A DNA stretch of 64,000 nt from Amorphophallus konjac (lineage: Eukaryota; Streptophyta; Magnoliopsida; Alismatales; Araceae). The notes under the pieces were generated by a model. The model did no database searches, had not been told where the DNA came from, and saw nothing but the letters and a program-made list of their open reading frames with translations. The translations under genes were made by a program, and so were the position numbers. Position 1 is the first letter of the stretch, and each line of letters starts with the position of its first letter. Of this stretch, positions 22,867 to 35,435 are shown in pieces. Where the stretch lies: the NCBI GenBank assembly GCA_022559845.1, contig CM040128.1:226409643-226473642 (forward strand), in the 5' to 3' direction.

Positions 22867-25294
22867 TGATGGGGGCATCTCTCGCCCTTCACATTTTTTC
22901 CACAGCTTTGATTGCTCATCGGCATAGCTCTATTGTGTCCGTCATATTTTTTTGAATCGAGTCTTATAATTTTCATATTTTATTTGAGTTATGTCATTGT
23001 AATTTTCCTTTTATTTGAGTCAAGTACCTAGGTCATTGAGTCATCTACCTAAGTTTGAGTGTCATTAGGATTGATTAGGTTGTTATTGGGCCCAATTCAT
23101 TGGGCTGGCCCATGGGCGCCCCCCACCTTCCTCGGTTATTCGTCATTAAGTCAAATGTCAGGGACTTTTTGTAAAATGTGGGTTGCCTATATATAGGACC
23201 CCATTCCCCTCATTTTGAAGGTAATGAATCAATGAATGAAAAACTTGCCATTTTGAGAGTTCAAACTTCTTATCTAGTGGAGAGATTCCATTATTTGGGT
23301 GAGAGACCCTAGGGGACAGATTCCCCACCCATCCCTCTCTTAATCTCTCTCTTTCACTCTCCTTTCTCTCTCCTCCACACCCAATTTTGAAAATTTTCTC
23401 TCTCCTCCCTTCCTAACCACCACTCTCCCACCTACCCCCAATAAAGGCCACTCCCCTTCCCCACACATCCCATTACTCCACCCCCTAGTCCCAAGAGAGC
23501 TTCCACCAATCCTAGCTCCACCTCCCAACCCCCAACTACCCCACCCACTTCCCCAAGCACCCTTCCCACTACCCTAAGCACCCCTTCCCTTTCTCAACAC
23601 AACCCCTCCCATCCCCAAGACCACCATTGAATACCCTCCATTAAGGAAAATTCAAACTCACCTTCCCTCCACTCACTTGTGCCCCCCCTCACCTTCCCCT
23701 CTCCCTCCAATCCCAAATTCGTTGCTCCTCCTCCCACCACCTGTTAGACCCTCTTCCAGACCCCATTCCTCCCTTCCCCCACCTTGGAACACCCCCTCCT
23801 AGACCCCCTCATAGCCCGGGCTTTCCCCACACTCATCCACCCCTATTTCCCCTCCCATATACCCCATGCCCCCCCCGTCATCTTCAACCTATAGCTCTCA
23901 ACTGAAGATCTGCAGAAGAGTAGCAGCTTGCAGAGGCGACCACGGCTTCCTCTGGACGTTTCTGAAGGATAAAGAGCCATAGTTGGAAGCATCTCCCAGT
24001 CCTCTTCGCAACGGCGGTGGTCCCATCCCGTTCTGAGTTCGTGATCGCCCAGGGGAGCCATTCTTCCCCGACTGCGCAAAGCCTCCTTGGCAGGAGACCA
24101 GAGCCGGAGTGGACACCCGACTGCGACGATCCGGCTTGAAATCTGATCGAGAGTTCTTCTTAAAAAATCTTCTTCTACGAGTCTTCTTTCTTCTCCAAAA
24201 AGCAGAGATCAATTTGACATCCGGAACCATGAGTTATCAATTTTCTCCCCCGGGTGCGTGGTTCTACTTCCCCACAGTCTGCACCAACCTCTCATCAGTG
24301 ATCAGAGCCCACCGGTCTTCTCCGACATCGTTTGGCTTCCCCGTTAGTTTTGCTTCGAAGAGGACTTGTCAAAGGTTCCAACGGCTCTAGAGGAACCTGA
24401 TTTGAAGTTCGGGAACGGTCGTGGCATCCTCTGCTTCCTGCTTCTAAGATCCTGAGACAGTCAGAACTGTTAATCTACTCCCCTGTTCAAGCTCTTACTC
24501 CGACCAGCACCGGTGCCCGACAAAATTATCAAAATTCAGACATCATCCCGGCTCAGCTATGAGAAATCTTCAAGTGGTTTCGTCATCGTCAAAATTCTGG
24601 AGTGTCCACAGCGTCCAGAGAACCAACTGTCTATCCTGAAGCGCAAAGAGTGGACAACATCGACATCGGCTACCGTTCTTTACTTCTAGCTTGGTTTCTC
24701 CCCTCCCCGCTTGGCCGGCTGAAGGCCCCTCCCTGCGTGGAGGTAGTGTTTGAGTGTAGTCACTGGCTTCCCTTCCCCAAGGTCCCCCCCTTGCATGGGG
24801 TGTAGTTCATGTAATCTAAAATTTCAGGTTGAAGCTTCTCCGGCGCGGCGTGCGGGTAAGCCCACGCTTCCTCGCTCGCCCTCGTCTCCGGCCGGGATCG
24901 GTGTCTTCACACCGATCAGGTGAGCCACTAAACACTCCTCTTTGCTGGATTCCTTTGCTTAATTAGTATTGCATCTTAGTGCCGTCGGCGTTAAGAGAGT
25001 GCCCGAACCCGAATTAGCGTTTAATTGTGTGGTTACCGCGGGTGAGTTGTGAGAGTGATCATTCAACCCAAACCTTCGGCGTGCTGACCGCCCGTGAATT
25101 TGGGAAACCCCTGACCCATAGGGGTCCTCCCCAAGCCAGCCGTACCCTTGGAAACCTCCGGTCCAACCTCGGACCCTCGCCCCATCGCCGGTCCACCTAC
25201 GGACCCGAGTGTGCCAATGCGAGTGAGTCTGCTTATGTGACATGACCAAATTGTTGGGATGCTTGCAATTTAGGTCCTAGGTTGTGTCACATCA
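22867..25294 (+). repeat. C: 5' LTR
   Basis: This 2,428-base LTR is repeated at 27764-30179. A TATATATA motif at 23188-23195 is a probable TATA box. A C-rich stretch fills about 23330-23880. A hairpin-forming CCTCCCTGCGTGGAGG lies near 24732 and resembles one in the LTRs of A and D. Small ORFs inside it look incidental. Confidence 0.92.
23188..23195 (+). promoter_or_regulatory. C: probable LTR TATA box
   Basis: TATATATA lies about 320 bases into the LTR; the same site in the 3' LTR is 28085-28092. Promoter use is inferred from position and orientation. Confidence 0.5.
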
Positions 25295-25297
25295 AAT

Positions 25298-25309
25298 TGG
25301 TATCAGAGC
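25298..25309 (+). other. C: primer binding site
   Basis: TGGTATCAGAGC lies three bases after the LTR end. Confidence 0.92.
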
Positions 25310-25406
25310 AAGTCATTGACTTGTCTCTATCAAGTCAAGTCGTAGGGCATGCTTGCATTCTTGTCCGAACCGTGCATTGTCAAACCATCATTGTTAACAT
25401 TGAGTC

Positions 25407-26201
25407 TTGGGTCATATGGCCCCTCTCCCAATCATATCCCATGCATGCTTACCTAATGGAGAGCCCGTAGAAATTGATTTCATTGACCTAGAATCTGAAA
25501 ATTGGGTGTCCCCCGATATCATTACCTCTCTTTGTAGGACCGGACAAATTGTGCACAATGGAGACCAAGTCTTTATTGAATTCCATAAATGGTTCGGGAA
25601 GACTAAGTATTTGGATTGGGCTTGGTGTCAAAAGAGAACATTGGCGGGTCCATGTATAATCCTAGGTAAGAAATGGTTAGATGAAAGGAATGCCGACATC
25701 GACCCAACACGTCGGACTTGCCTAGTGCATCCGCCACACCTTTCGGGAACCTTTAAATTCAACAACCTTGTATTCTCCCACCTGCGGGAATCCCGCCCTT
25801 GTTCACCACCCCGGGTGCACCATACTCCGGCCATCATCACCCCACCATCAAAGAACCTTCCCACTCCATTAGCTTTGGAAGAAGTAGTCCACCCGCTTTG
25901 CCACATGAAGACAAATACCCCTCGGGAACCTATCCCCTCCATGGAGAGAACCCATGTCCCAATTGAAGAGGAAGCCTCGCACGAGGATCTTCACCCTACA
26001 CCACCCCCTCTAGATAAGGCCGAAATCATCTTAGAAGAGTCCCTTGTTAGGTGGCTAAGGGAGAGCCTAATTAGAGAGATCTCGGCCCATGTTTGCCCTC
26101 CCATAGAACAAAATTTTCCTCTAGTGCCCTTCTTCTCTTATCACACCACAATCCAAGCATCCTATCAAGTGGAGACCTTAGAGGATTTTCTTAGGGCTTA
26201 G
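25407..26201 (+). pseudogene. C: first part of its ORF, protease-like segment plus start of region X
   Basis: This frame has 264 codons. Residues about 90-115 (CIILGKKWLDERNADID) match the late part of the A protease (IILGRPWLFDRDATL). The upstream stretch VEIDFIDLESENWVSPDII aligns with the A active-site region, but DSG is absent, so the fold may persist without catalysis. Acidic and proline-rich sequence follows, then the start of region X, shared with D: a WLRESLI motif, VPFFSYHTT and a final FLRA. The stop at 26199-26201 is best explained by a frameshift, because the next frame continues exactly as D does (FLRSLDCQWELTYMLT in D; WQIEFTSMLT here). No gag precedes it; only about 100 bases separate it from the PBS. 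Function unknown. Confidence 0.65.
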
Positions 26202-26224
26202 CATGGCAAATTGAGTTCACTAGC

Positions 26225-27667
26225 ATGTTGACCCCTATGGTCGAACAACCTAGGAGCCTTGGCCTCCTACACCTATGCATTGGGTCTATCACCTTGATTT
26301 GTACCATTGGTTGCTACACTAGAGACCTTCTTTTCCTTCTCCCTATGGTGGAAGAACCCATCTTGGTCCACTCCCCTACCATTGAGATCCCAAGTACTTT
26401 GGTCGGCCAACCCACTAACGACCATGGCCCAATTATCTGGGAGGAGGATGACCCATATTTTTGGGGCTTTGAGGATGTAAAGTTCCTCTCTCTGGGTAAC
26501 CATTTTCATGATCCCTTTGACCCCTTCCTATATCCATGTGGCCCAACCATCTTACCCACCACCCACCCTTTCCTACCCCCACCCACCATATTGGGCCAAA
26601 CCCACCTCATCCATGACCCGGGTTACACCTTGGGAGCCATGACCTTAGGCGACATATCCCTATGTAATGTGGTTGTTCCCCACCCCATGATGACCACCTT
26701 CTTAGATATATTCGATCCTTTTCAATGGGAGTTCAAAGGTTGTCCCACACCTATACACATGGAAGTCACCTTTGGGAAAAGCATGTATGTGTCTAGGCTT
26801 ACCACACCACTTGGCATGAACACTATGTTGGGTCCATTCATTCATATCACCCACATGTCAAGTAGAAAGCATGAGTGGTCCCAATGCGGATGTAATGGTC
26901 CACCTTCACTCATCATAAGTCTTAAGCATAATAGGAGCATTCTTGGATGTCCGGGTCTCCCGACATTTGTCACCCCCATGTATGACCGGATCACCTACGG
27001 ATGCCTCGGCCCTCCAACCTTTGTTAGAGAGTCTATGCATGATAGGGCCACATTTGGTTGCCTCGGCCCACCAAGGCTCATCAAGGTCTATATGGCATCA
27101 TGGCATGATAGGTCCATCTATGGATGTCCTGGTCCACCTTTATCCACACACATTTTCACACACCCACCACCCCGTAATACATGTCATGTGCATCCAAGCA
27201 AGCAAGCCGCAATGAGCGATGAGGTTCACAATGAGCGGGCAAAAACTCACGAGTGCCACTTGGGATTCCAAGTAGGCAAACCTACGATGGTAGCTTTGGA
27301 ATGGCTCAATCTTAGGGTCACCTCCAAATCGAGGGCACGAGGACTTGGACCTTCCATGTTCCGAGTGGCTTTGGCAACCTGGCTTACGGGTTGGATTTAC
27401 CGATGGGATTTTTGGATATACCCCACTTATCACGTGGCGGATCGAGCACCCTCTAAGGTCACCGCGGTGTATCCCAGTGAGCAGCTTGAGCCTACCCCAA
27501 CCTTTATGAGTGACATCCTCGGAGAGCCTCCTTATATCAGCTTGAGAGTCCGACGTGTGCACATGGAGGCAATACTAAGCAAGCAGGATACCATCGCCAG
27601 CAAGAGGGTGTGCCCGAGCCACCTTGAGAGGATGAAGAGCAGTCCCCGGCTAAGGACGCGAGGTTGA
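26225..27667 (+). pseudogene. C: second part of its ORF, region X, GCPGPP repeats and integrase-tail remnant
   Basis: This frame has 480 codons and is in a different frame from the first part. Residues 1-60 continue region X (GSITLICTIG, LLFLLPMVEE against GSITSVYTMG, LLLFPIPEE in D). DPFDPF near residue 96 is also shared. Residues about 219-304 hold five repeats of 18-22 residues built on D-R-x3-G-C-x-G-P-P (GCNGPP, GCPGLP, GCLGPP twice, GCPGPP). Residues about 345-382 resemble a divergent integrase C-terminal domain (LGFQVG; RARGLGPSMFRV against HARGAGPFRV in D). After the stop at 27665 another frame carries the family tail, DLYSTESSSSHPG, which runs into the 3' LTR. The repeat function is unknown to me. 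Confidence 0.68.
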
Positions 27668-27763
27668 GTTTGGAGGTTGTGGCTCACCCGGAGCTATATT
27701 GGAGGACCTCTTCCCCGGCGGACCTATACTCGACGGAGTCGAGTTCTTCGCACCCCGGGGGTA

Positions 27764-30179
27764 TGATGGGGGCATCTCTCGCCCTTCACATTTTTTCCAC
27801 AGCTTTAATTACTCATCGGCATAGCTCCATTGTGTCCGTCATATTTTTCTGAATCGAGTCATGTAATTTTCATATTTTATTTGAGTCATGTCATTGTAAT
27901 TTTCCTTTTATTTGAGTCAAGTACCTAGGTCATTGAGTCATCTACCTAAGTTTGAGTGTCATTAGGATTGATTAGGTTGTTATTGGGCCCAATTCATTGG
28001 GCTGGCCCATGGGCGCCCCCCACCTTCCTCGGTTATTCGTCATTAAGTCAAATGTCAGGGACTTTTTGTAAAATGTGGGTTGCCTATATATAGGACCCCA
28101 TTCCCCTCATTTTGAAGGTAATGAATCAATGAATGAAAAACTTGCCATTTTGATAGTTCAAACTTCTTATCTAGTGGAGAGATTCCATTATTTGGGTGAG
28201 AGACCCTAGGGGAGAGATTCCCCACCCAGCCCTCTCTTAATCTCTCTCTTTCACTCTCCTTTCTCTCTCCTCCACACCCAATTTCAAAAATTTTCTCTCT
28301 CCTCCTTCCCAACCACCACTCTCCCACCTACCCCCATTAAAGGCCACTCCCCTTCCCTATACATCCCATTACTCCACCCCCTAGTCCCAAGAGAGCTTCC
28401 ACCAATCCTAGCTCCACCTCCCAACCCCCAACTACCCCACCCACTTCCTCAAGCACCCTTCCCACTACCCCAAGCACCCCTTCCCTTCCCCAACACAACC
28501 CCTCCCATCCCCAAGACCACCATTGAATACCCTCCATTAAGGAAAATTCAAACTCACCTTCCCTCCACTCACTTGTGCCCCCCCTCACCTTCCCCTCTCC
28601 CTCCAAGCCCAAATTCGTAGCTCCTCCTCCCACCACCTATTAGACCCTCTTCCAGACCCCATTCTTCCCTTCCCCCACCTTGGAACACCCCCTCCTAGAC
28701 CCCCTCACAGCCCGGGCTTTTCTCACACTCATCCACCCCCATTTCCCCTCCCATATACCCCATTCCCCCCGTCATCTTCAACCTATAGCTCTCAACTGAA
28801 GATCTATAGAAGAGTAGCAGCTTGCAGAGGCTACCACGGCTTCCTTCGGACGTTTCTGAAGGATAAAGAGCCATCGTTGGAAGCGTCTCCTAGTCCTCTT
28901 CCCAACGGCGGTGGTCGCATCCCGTTCTGAGTTCGTGATCGCCCAGGGGAGCCATTCTTCCCCGACTGCGCAAAGCCTCCCTGGCAGGAGACCAGAGCAG
29001 GAGTGGACGCACGACTGCGACGATCCTGCTTGGAATCTGATTGAGAGTTCTTCTTCAAAAAGCTTCTTCTACGAGTCTTCTTTCTTCTCCAAAAAGAAGA
29101 GATCAATTTGGCATCCGGAACCAGGAGTTATCAATTTTCTCCCCCGGGTGCGCGGTTCTGCTTCCCCACAGTCTGCACCGACCTCTCATCAGTGATCAGA
29201 GCCCACCGGTCTTCTCCGACATCGTTTGGCTTCCCCGCCAGTTTTGCTTCGAAGAGGACTCTTCAATGGCTCCAGAGGCTCCTGATTCGAAGTTTGGGAG
29301 TGGTCATGGTATCCTCTGCTTCCTACTTCTGAGATCCTGAGACAGTCAGAACTGTTAATCTACTCCCCTGTTCAAGCTCCTACTCCGACCAGCACCGGTG
29401 CCCGACGAAATTATTAAAATTCAGACATAATCCCGACTTAGCTATGAGAAATCTTCAAGTGGTTTCGTCATCGGCAAAATTCTGGAGTGTCCACAGCGTC
29501 CAGAGAACCAATTATCTATCCTGAAGCGCAGAGAGTGGACAGCATCGGCATCAGCCACCGTTCTTTACTTCTAGCTTGGTTTCTCCCCTCCCCGCTTGGC
29601 CGGCTGAAGGTCCCTCCCTGCGTGGAGGTAGTGTTTGAGTGTAGTCACTGGCTTCCCTTCCCCAAGGTCCCCCCCTTTCATGGAGTGTAGTGCATGTAAT
29701 ATGAAATTTTAGGTTGAAGCTTCTCCAGCGCGGCGTGCGGGTAAGCCCACGCTTCCTCGCTCGCCCTCGTCTCCGGCCGGGATCGGTGTCTTCACACTGA
29801 TCAGGTGTGCCACTAAACACTCCTCTTTGCTGGATTCCATTGCTTAATTAGTATTGCATCTTAGTGCCGTTGGCGTTAAGAGAGTGCCCGAACCCAAATT
29901 AGCGTTTAATTGTGTGGCTACCGCGGGTGAGTTGTGAGAGTGATCATTCAACCCAAGCCTTCGGTGTGCTGACCGCCCGTGAATTAGGGCAACCCCTGAC
30001 CCATAGGGGTCCTCCCCAAGCCAGCCATACCCTTGGAAACCTTCGGTCCAACCTCGGACCCTCACCCCATCGCCGGTCCACCTACGGACCCGAGTGTGCC
30101 AACGCGAGTGAGTCCGCTTATGTGACATGACCAAATTCTTGGGATGCTTGCAATTTAGGTCCTAGGTTGTGTCACATCA
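27764..30179 (+). repeat. C: 3' LTR
   Basis: This 2,416-base copy of 22867-25294 differs by scattered substitutions and small indels. It is preceded by CACCCCGGGGGTA, the likely polypurine tract. It ends GTCACATCA and is followed by ATGTC. Confidence 0.92.
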
Positions 30180-30184
30180 ATGTC

Positions 30185-32647
30185 AATCTAGGGTTCCTTT
30201 GTTTAACCTTGATTAATGTAGGGATTAGCCGGCCTAAATCTTAAATTGGTCATGCCATCTTTTACATCTTCTTGTTCTCATTCTATTGATGGTTGTTTGC
30301 CCAATTTTCATGCTTTACATGCGTAGTATTTCATCGTTCTTGCTAACCCTAGCCGAGCTCGCTGGAGTCGGGCAGGGCGACCTTAGCGCAGTCCAACAGG
30401 AACCGCTCTGTTCTCAACGGCCCATCGATAGACCGTGTGGTCGGTATCGACGGCCAATAGTTAACCATTTTTTGTCTTTGCGTTTTGAATCTTTAATGAG
30501 TAGAGCGGCCATATCCAGACCGTGCAGAGACCCCCACGGCCCCTCGATAGACCGCTCAAACCCCGTCTGGCCCCCTGGCTCTAGGGATTGAATGGACTAT
30601 CGACCGACCCCTGAGGCCTCCGAGCGGTTCTGTACGAACCATTCTGTCTCGCCGAATGCATTATTTTTATTCTAGCATGATTCATCTTAGTCAACTAAGG
30701 TAAACGATAAATTAGCAACCTACATATTATTGGGAACGTATGAAAGTAGAAATTATAGTTTTCCTACTTAAATTACTCTCTCATGACCTTGTTCATCATT
30801 TCAATGAAGTTAATCTTAAACATAATGATACTAGGATTGTTTGACAGTCATTATACTCCGGTGGAATTGACTGACCGATGTACACTCGTTTCCCGATGAT
30901 TTCTAGCCTTCAATTCTTGTAATGGTTGGAACTCTCTGCCGGATATTCCTTCCGTCAGACTAGGACCTCCATTATGAGACCTACGTAAGCCCCCACGAGC
31001 CTGGGATTCCCACTAGGACGTCGGGCAGGTTGTACAACAAGTCCTACACATGTTGACTCGATTTAATCGCTTGGATTACCTGGTTTGAGCCACGAATCAC
31101 ATTGGACTGTCTGGGTTATTGCGCGGTCAGAACTGGACCGTGTAACACTCAGGACGGCCCAATATGAACCATGCAATTCTGGCAGAATGCCCTATCTTGT
31201 TGGTCGATTGCCCTTACTCTATCTTCGACCTGGTTATGTTTTAGTCGACCCAAAAAGCCTTTGGGCTGACCAACGGATAGTGGGCTGGACCCTGGTTCAG
31301 TTCCACCCCGCCTATGGCAACCCCGGAGCCCATTTGGATGGACTTTCCCTTGGCTAGTTAGGCCCAGTATTGAACCGACAGAATAGGCCCGTCCAATTCG
31401 TTAAGCAGATCAAATCGGACCGTTCAGTTCCTGAGCGGCCCCATCCAACTCGCTTACTGTCGTCTTGGGCTTCAGATCGTTCCTGTCATGAACGGCCTAT
31501 AGTAGACCGTTCAGATCTGTTAAAAGGCCCCTTTTTGACCGTTCTATAATTGGAGCGGCCCATAATAGACCGTTCATCCTTGGCTTCTATTAGGCTATTC
31601 TTCAGCCCAATCCTATTAGAGCGGTCCAGTTAACGACCGTCCATTCTCTGAGCGGCCCAATATGGACCGTGTATCTTCCAGAAATGTTTTCTGTGATTCT
31701 TGGTGTTAGAATGCAAGGACCTATTGGTTCTTGATAACTTGAACTTTCTGGTCAAAATATCTACTTCACTTGCCCTTGAAATTTTCCGAGGTAAGTCCTA
31801 TACCTTGAAATTATTGACCATTTAACTTGATTAATGTCTAGACATAACTTGGGATCTTGGATCCATTAAATCAATGCCAACACATCATAAGGGCTCGGTC
31901 TGGTCCTGGGAGGAGCGCCAGAAAAGTACTAGTCCCTCGGGGAGTTGTAATGACATGGTGAGGCATTACACCGAGTGCATGACTAGCGTGATGTCTACGA
32001 CATATTCTTGTTCATGATCTCTCTCTTGTATTCTAAATTACTGAATTCCTTCAGAATTAGTTACATGCCTTGGTTATTTTATGCTTGATTGGCCAATCCC
32101 GATTATACTTTGTTCTTGTTCTCTTACTATCCTTATTCGGTTATTTATATCATCTGTTCTTTTTCTTTCTGGTACAACATAAATGCAAATTGGTTAATTA
32201 CTTAAACTTGCCTACTATTACCTACTGAGCATTCGCTCACCCAGTTGTTTCCCCCCTTTTTAGGTAGCTCAGGTGAGGACTCGCAAACTGATGGGGACGG
32301 GCATGAGTGAAGCCCTGGAGCGAACCAGTTAGAAGACTATGTAGAGTCAATCGGAGAGTCTTTAGTCAAATTGTGGTTTAGAGTGTTGTCCAGTGATGTT
32401 GTAATAAAGTTGGTGGATATAACTTTGATTAAGTCGAATGTCGTGTTAGAAGTTTTCTTAAGTTCTTTTGATTGGGATTGATGTAAAACTTGGTTTTTGA
32501 TAAATTAGAAATTATTAGATTGGTACAATCTTTTGGTTTTGTGATGAATGTTCGATTCTCTAGCACAGGTCATAGCATGTCTAGAAATCAACATATTATT
32601 ATTAACTCTTTCTACTGCCGGTCGATATTCCGCGTCGGGGCGTGACA
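30185..32647 (+). repeat. B: 3' LTR, second part
   Basis: This part continues the B 3' LTR after the C insertion for 2,463 bases. With 740 bases before C the total is 3,203, equal to the 5' LTR. It ends GGGGCGTGACA, followed by AGACC. Confidence 0.93.
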
Positions 32648-32652
32648 AGACC

Positions 32653-34997
32653 ACCGCATCATAATGCCTATTTTTTGGTTCATCTCAGATTGAAATGCCT
32701 TGAACTTCTTGGAGGACTCTCTATCTGCTATCAAGGTTGTTTATCAGAGTAAATCTTTAAGAAGAATCTTCTTTATAGAGATTTGTGACTGCCTCGAACA
32801 TGAATGATTTTAGTTTAACATTAATGATTTCTTGTGTCTTGAAGTCTAACTGTCTTAAAAATATTTGTGATCGGGCTTAATAGACTTAAACCAGTTTCTC
32901 ATGTTGTTGACCAGTTATGCCTTCTGAAATCTGAAAGTTTATTTTTAGTACAAAGGCTTTATGATTGAGAAACTTCTATCTAAGTATTGCTTTTAAACAA
33001 TCTGATTTTGTGGTATTCCTAATGGCAAAAATCGTCAGAGCAATGACATTGGCTCACTGAGAAATATGTCTCCGTATAAATGAATTGAGATGAGACATGT
33101 CATGAAGTGCCCTTGTTAACTCTGCTGTGTTATATGGTATATCATGTGGTAGAGCAATGGAAAAGTTGCTGAGAAACATGTCCCCTCATCAAGAATATGT
33201 GGTACGATATGTCATGAGGTGACAATGCTATCTCTGTTCTATTTGAAGCATGACAATCAGTCTTACCAATTACTTAGGGATACTTGCGTCTAAACAACGT
33301 GGGTCCTTACGAATATGAGGCATGCACTAGACTTAAATGCTCGTAAAAACTTCTCCTGTACTCAATGAATATTATGGTTGAGATTGCAAAAGCTAAATGC
33401 ACATCTATTGAAATTCTAAAATTCCATTTAGTCTTCATGCTTGTTTAATTTTAATACTTTTTAAGAGTTTCTCTCAAAGGAGCCAATGGAAATGAATGAG
33501 TAAGATAAGAGGAGGTTAATCTGACTTTGATATGAATTTTTGGTTCATCTCTATCAAACTTGAATACAAATGTTTTCATGTGATTCTACTGAGTAGGCCA
33601 TGATTCATTAACAGTAAACCAATCTAAGTATAAGGGCTAGTTCATTCGGGTTCTATAACTGAAAATTTTGAAAATTCCATAACTCTGATTTATGAACTTG
33701 GTCTCAGGTTAAAGAACCTTCATCTTCTATAAAGACAAGCTGTCTTTCTATATCCCTTGATCTTTGCCCTCCCTAGACAAATGGTATCAATGCTCTTTGA
33801 TGACTTCTAACATTAGAAATCATTACATTCCTATCAATTAATGTCAGAGCATGCCATCCCTTCTTGAAATATCATATCTTGATGCTCCTTGGTGTTTGAC
33901 TTGCATGAAACATATTTGCATAAGTCATTGCTAGCATTGTTGCATGTGTATAACTTTGTAATCATCCCTTGGACATAACAATTGGAATCAGCATCCATGG
34001 GCATCAGGCATAAGTCCTAGCATCATTGGCATTATGGTTACAATTCATCTGGTTTCAGTTTTTCATGCAATTGGGTGGATTGCATTCTTCAACTTTGTAC
34101 ACACATATCTTGCATTCTGCATTCCCATGCATTGCATAGAAAACCCCAAAAGTCTAAAAAATAGAAACCACTAAAAATCTTGATAAAATCTAAAATAAAA
34201 AATGTGCTCTTTGGCTGCTATATTGCATCATACTGCTGCAACCATGCCTTTCAAATTACAACTATCTTTGCCAAGCCAATGGACAATACCATTGATTCTA
34301 ACAATTGGCCATGTTCGATAAATCCATATCATTCTTTGGTGTCAGTCCTAAAACTAACTTTCCAAGATTGGTTGTTCACAACGGTTATCTTGTCAACTTT
34401 AATAAGTGTACAACCATTGGCATGTGTCTCCACATCATTTTCTGGAATTCTAGAATAATGACTGCACTGCTTGTGATCATACTTGCCCGCAATTTACCTA
34501 CGAGAGATATATCTCTTCATCAATTGGCATCCGAAAGGAGGAGAGAATTATGCACATTTAGAAAGGTATCTCAGGTTGCTGCATTTTAAGTTGCTCCCTC
34601 CAGGTATCTAATCTCTTTTACACTATACATCATGTGCTAATAATTTCCATCAATTGGTGTGCTGCCATTTCCTTCACTCCTACCTTCCTAATTATGCCAT
34701 ATATTCTCTCTAGTATGATATTTTGATGATGTCAAAGGGGGAGAGAATTGTATGTGTCATTAACTTGGGAATGCATAGGGGAGAGAGTCTTGAATACTTG
34801 CATAAGAATATGTGGGGAGAAAATTATATGTGTCTAAAGGAGAAAATTATCTGGAGTGAAAATCATTGAATGTCATTGTGCTTTTATTCACGTTTACATC
34901 CTTTTAATCCTTGACTTTCAATATACTCATAATGACTCAAAGCTGGACATCATAGTGACTCATAGTTCATAGTTGCCATCATCAAAAAGGGGGAGAA
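32653..34997 (+). other. E: non-coding 3' internal region with polypurine tracts
   Basis: AT-rich sequence with no recognisable coding region. Two small open frames (34180-34458 and 34305-34589) match nothing I know. Polypurine units AGGGGGAG are at 34736-34743 and 34988-34995; the last lies directly before the LTR. Confidence 0.6.
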
Positions 34998-35435
34998 TGT
35001 TGGGCATGTGTATAACATGTATAACTCTATTATTTTGATGATGTCTGACTATGTATGTTGGGCTTGTGTATAACATTCCTTTTTTTCGATGATGTCTGAC
35101 TATGATTCATTAATATTGTTTGACTTGCATTTGATAGAGACAAACACTCATGCATTTCAGGTCAAGCCCACACCGACAACCAAGTGTGTCTGCAAAGATA
35201 GAAAGAAATCAAGTAAAGCACAGAGATTGAGGCATTAGGCTACACAAGAATCAAGGCAGAATCATGGTTTCATAGAAATCCATGCAGTCAAGGCCAATGC
35301 AACTACTGGAGATGATACACACACTGAAGTATCACAAGAGAAGTGTAGACTCCTTCAACAGATGTGTCGACACTGCAGCCATTACTCAGATGACCAAGAA
35401 GGACCAATGTCGATGCTAGTAGGCCAAGGAAAGCG

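Larger units (their letters stand above)
22867..30179 (+). mobile_element. C: non-autonomous chromovirus-derived element nested in B
   Basis: Element C is 7,313 bases from TGATGGGGGCAT to GTCACATCA, with TSD ATGTC at 22862-22866 and 30180-30184. Removing C with one ATGTC restores the B LTR exactly as in the other copy. It has two LTRs of about 2.42 kb and an internal region of only about 2.5 kb. That region lacks gag, reverse transcriptase, RNase H and the integrase core. The protein it encodes is related to that of D. Confidence 0.93.
14274..32647 (+). mobile_element. B: Tekay-like chromodomain Ty3/gypsy element, containing C
   Basis: Element B is a plus-strand LTR retrotransposon of about 11.06 kb once C and its duplicated ATGTC are removed. 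The 5' LTR and the rejoined 3' LTR are both exactly 3,203 bases. It has a PBS-like site, a decayed gag-pro-RT-RH-IN-chromodomain frame, a polypurine tract and TSD AGACC. Confidence 0.93.

Noticed and set aside
23330..23880. Pyrimidine-rich C-run region considered as a satellite
   Set aside because: It is low-complexity LTR sequence repeated only because C has two LTRs (also 28210-28770); no internal period is evident.
34180..34589. Two overlapping plus-strand frames before the E LTR, considered as an env-like ORF
   Set aside because: I see no transmembrane pattern, signal peptide or family motif, and both are short in AT-rich sequence.
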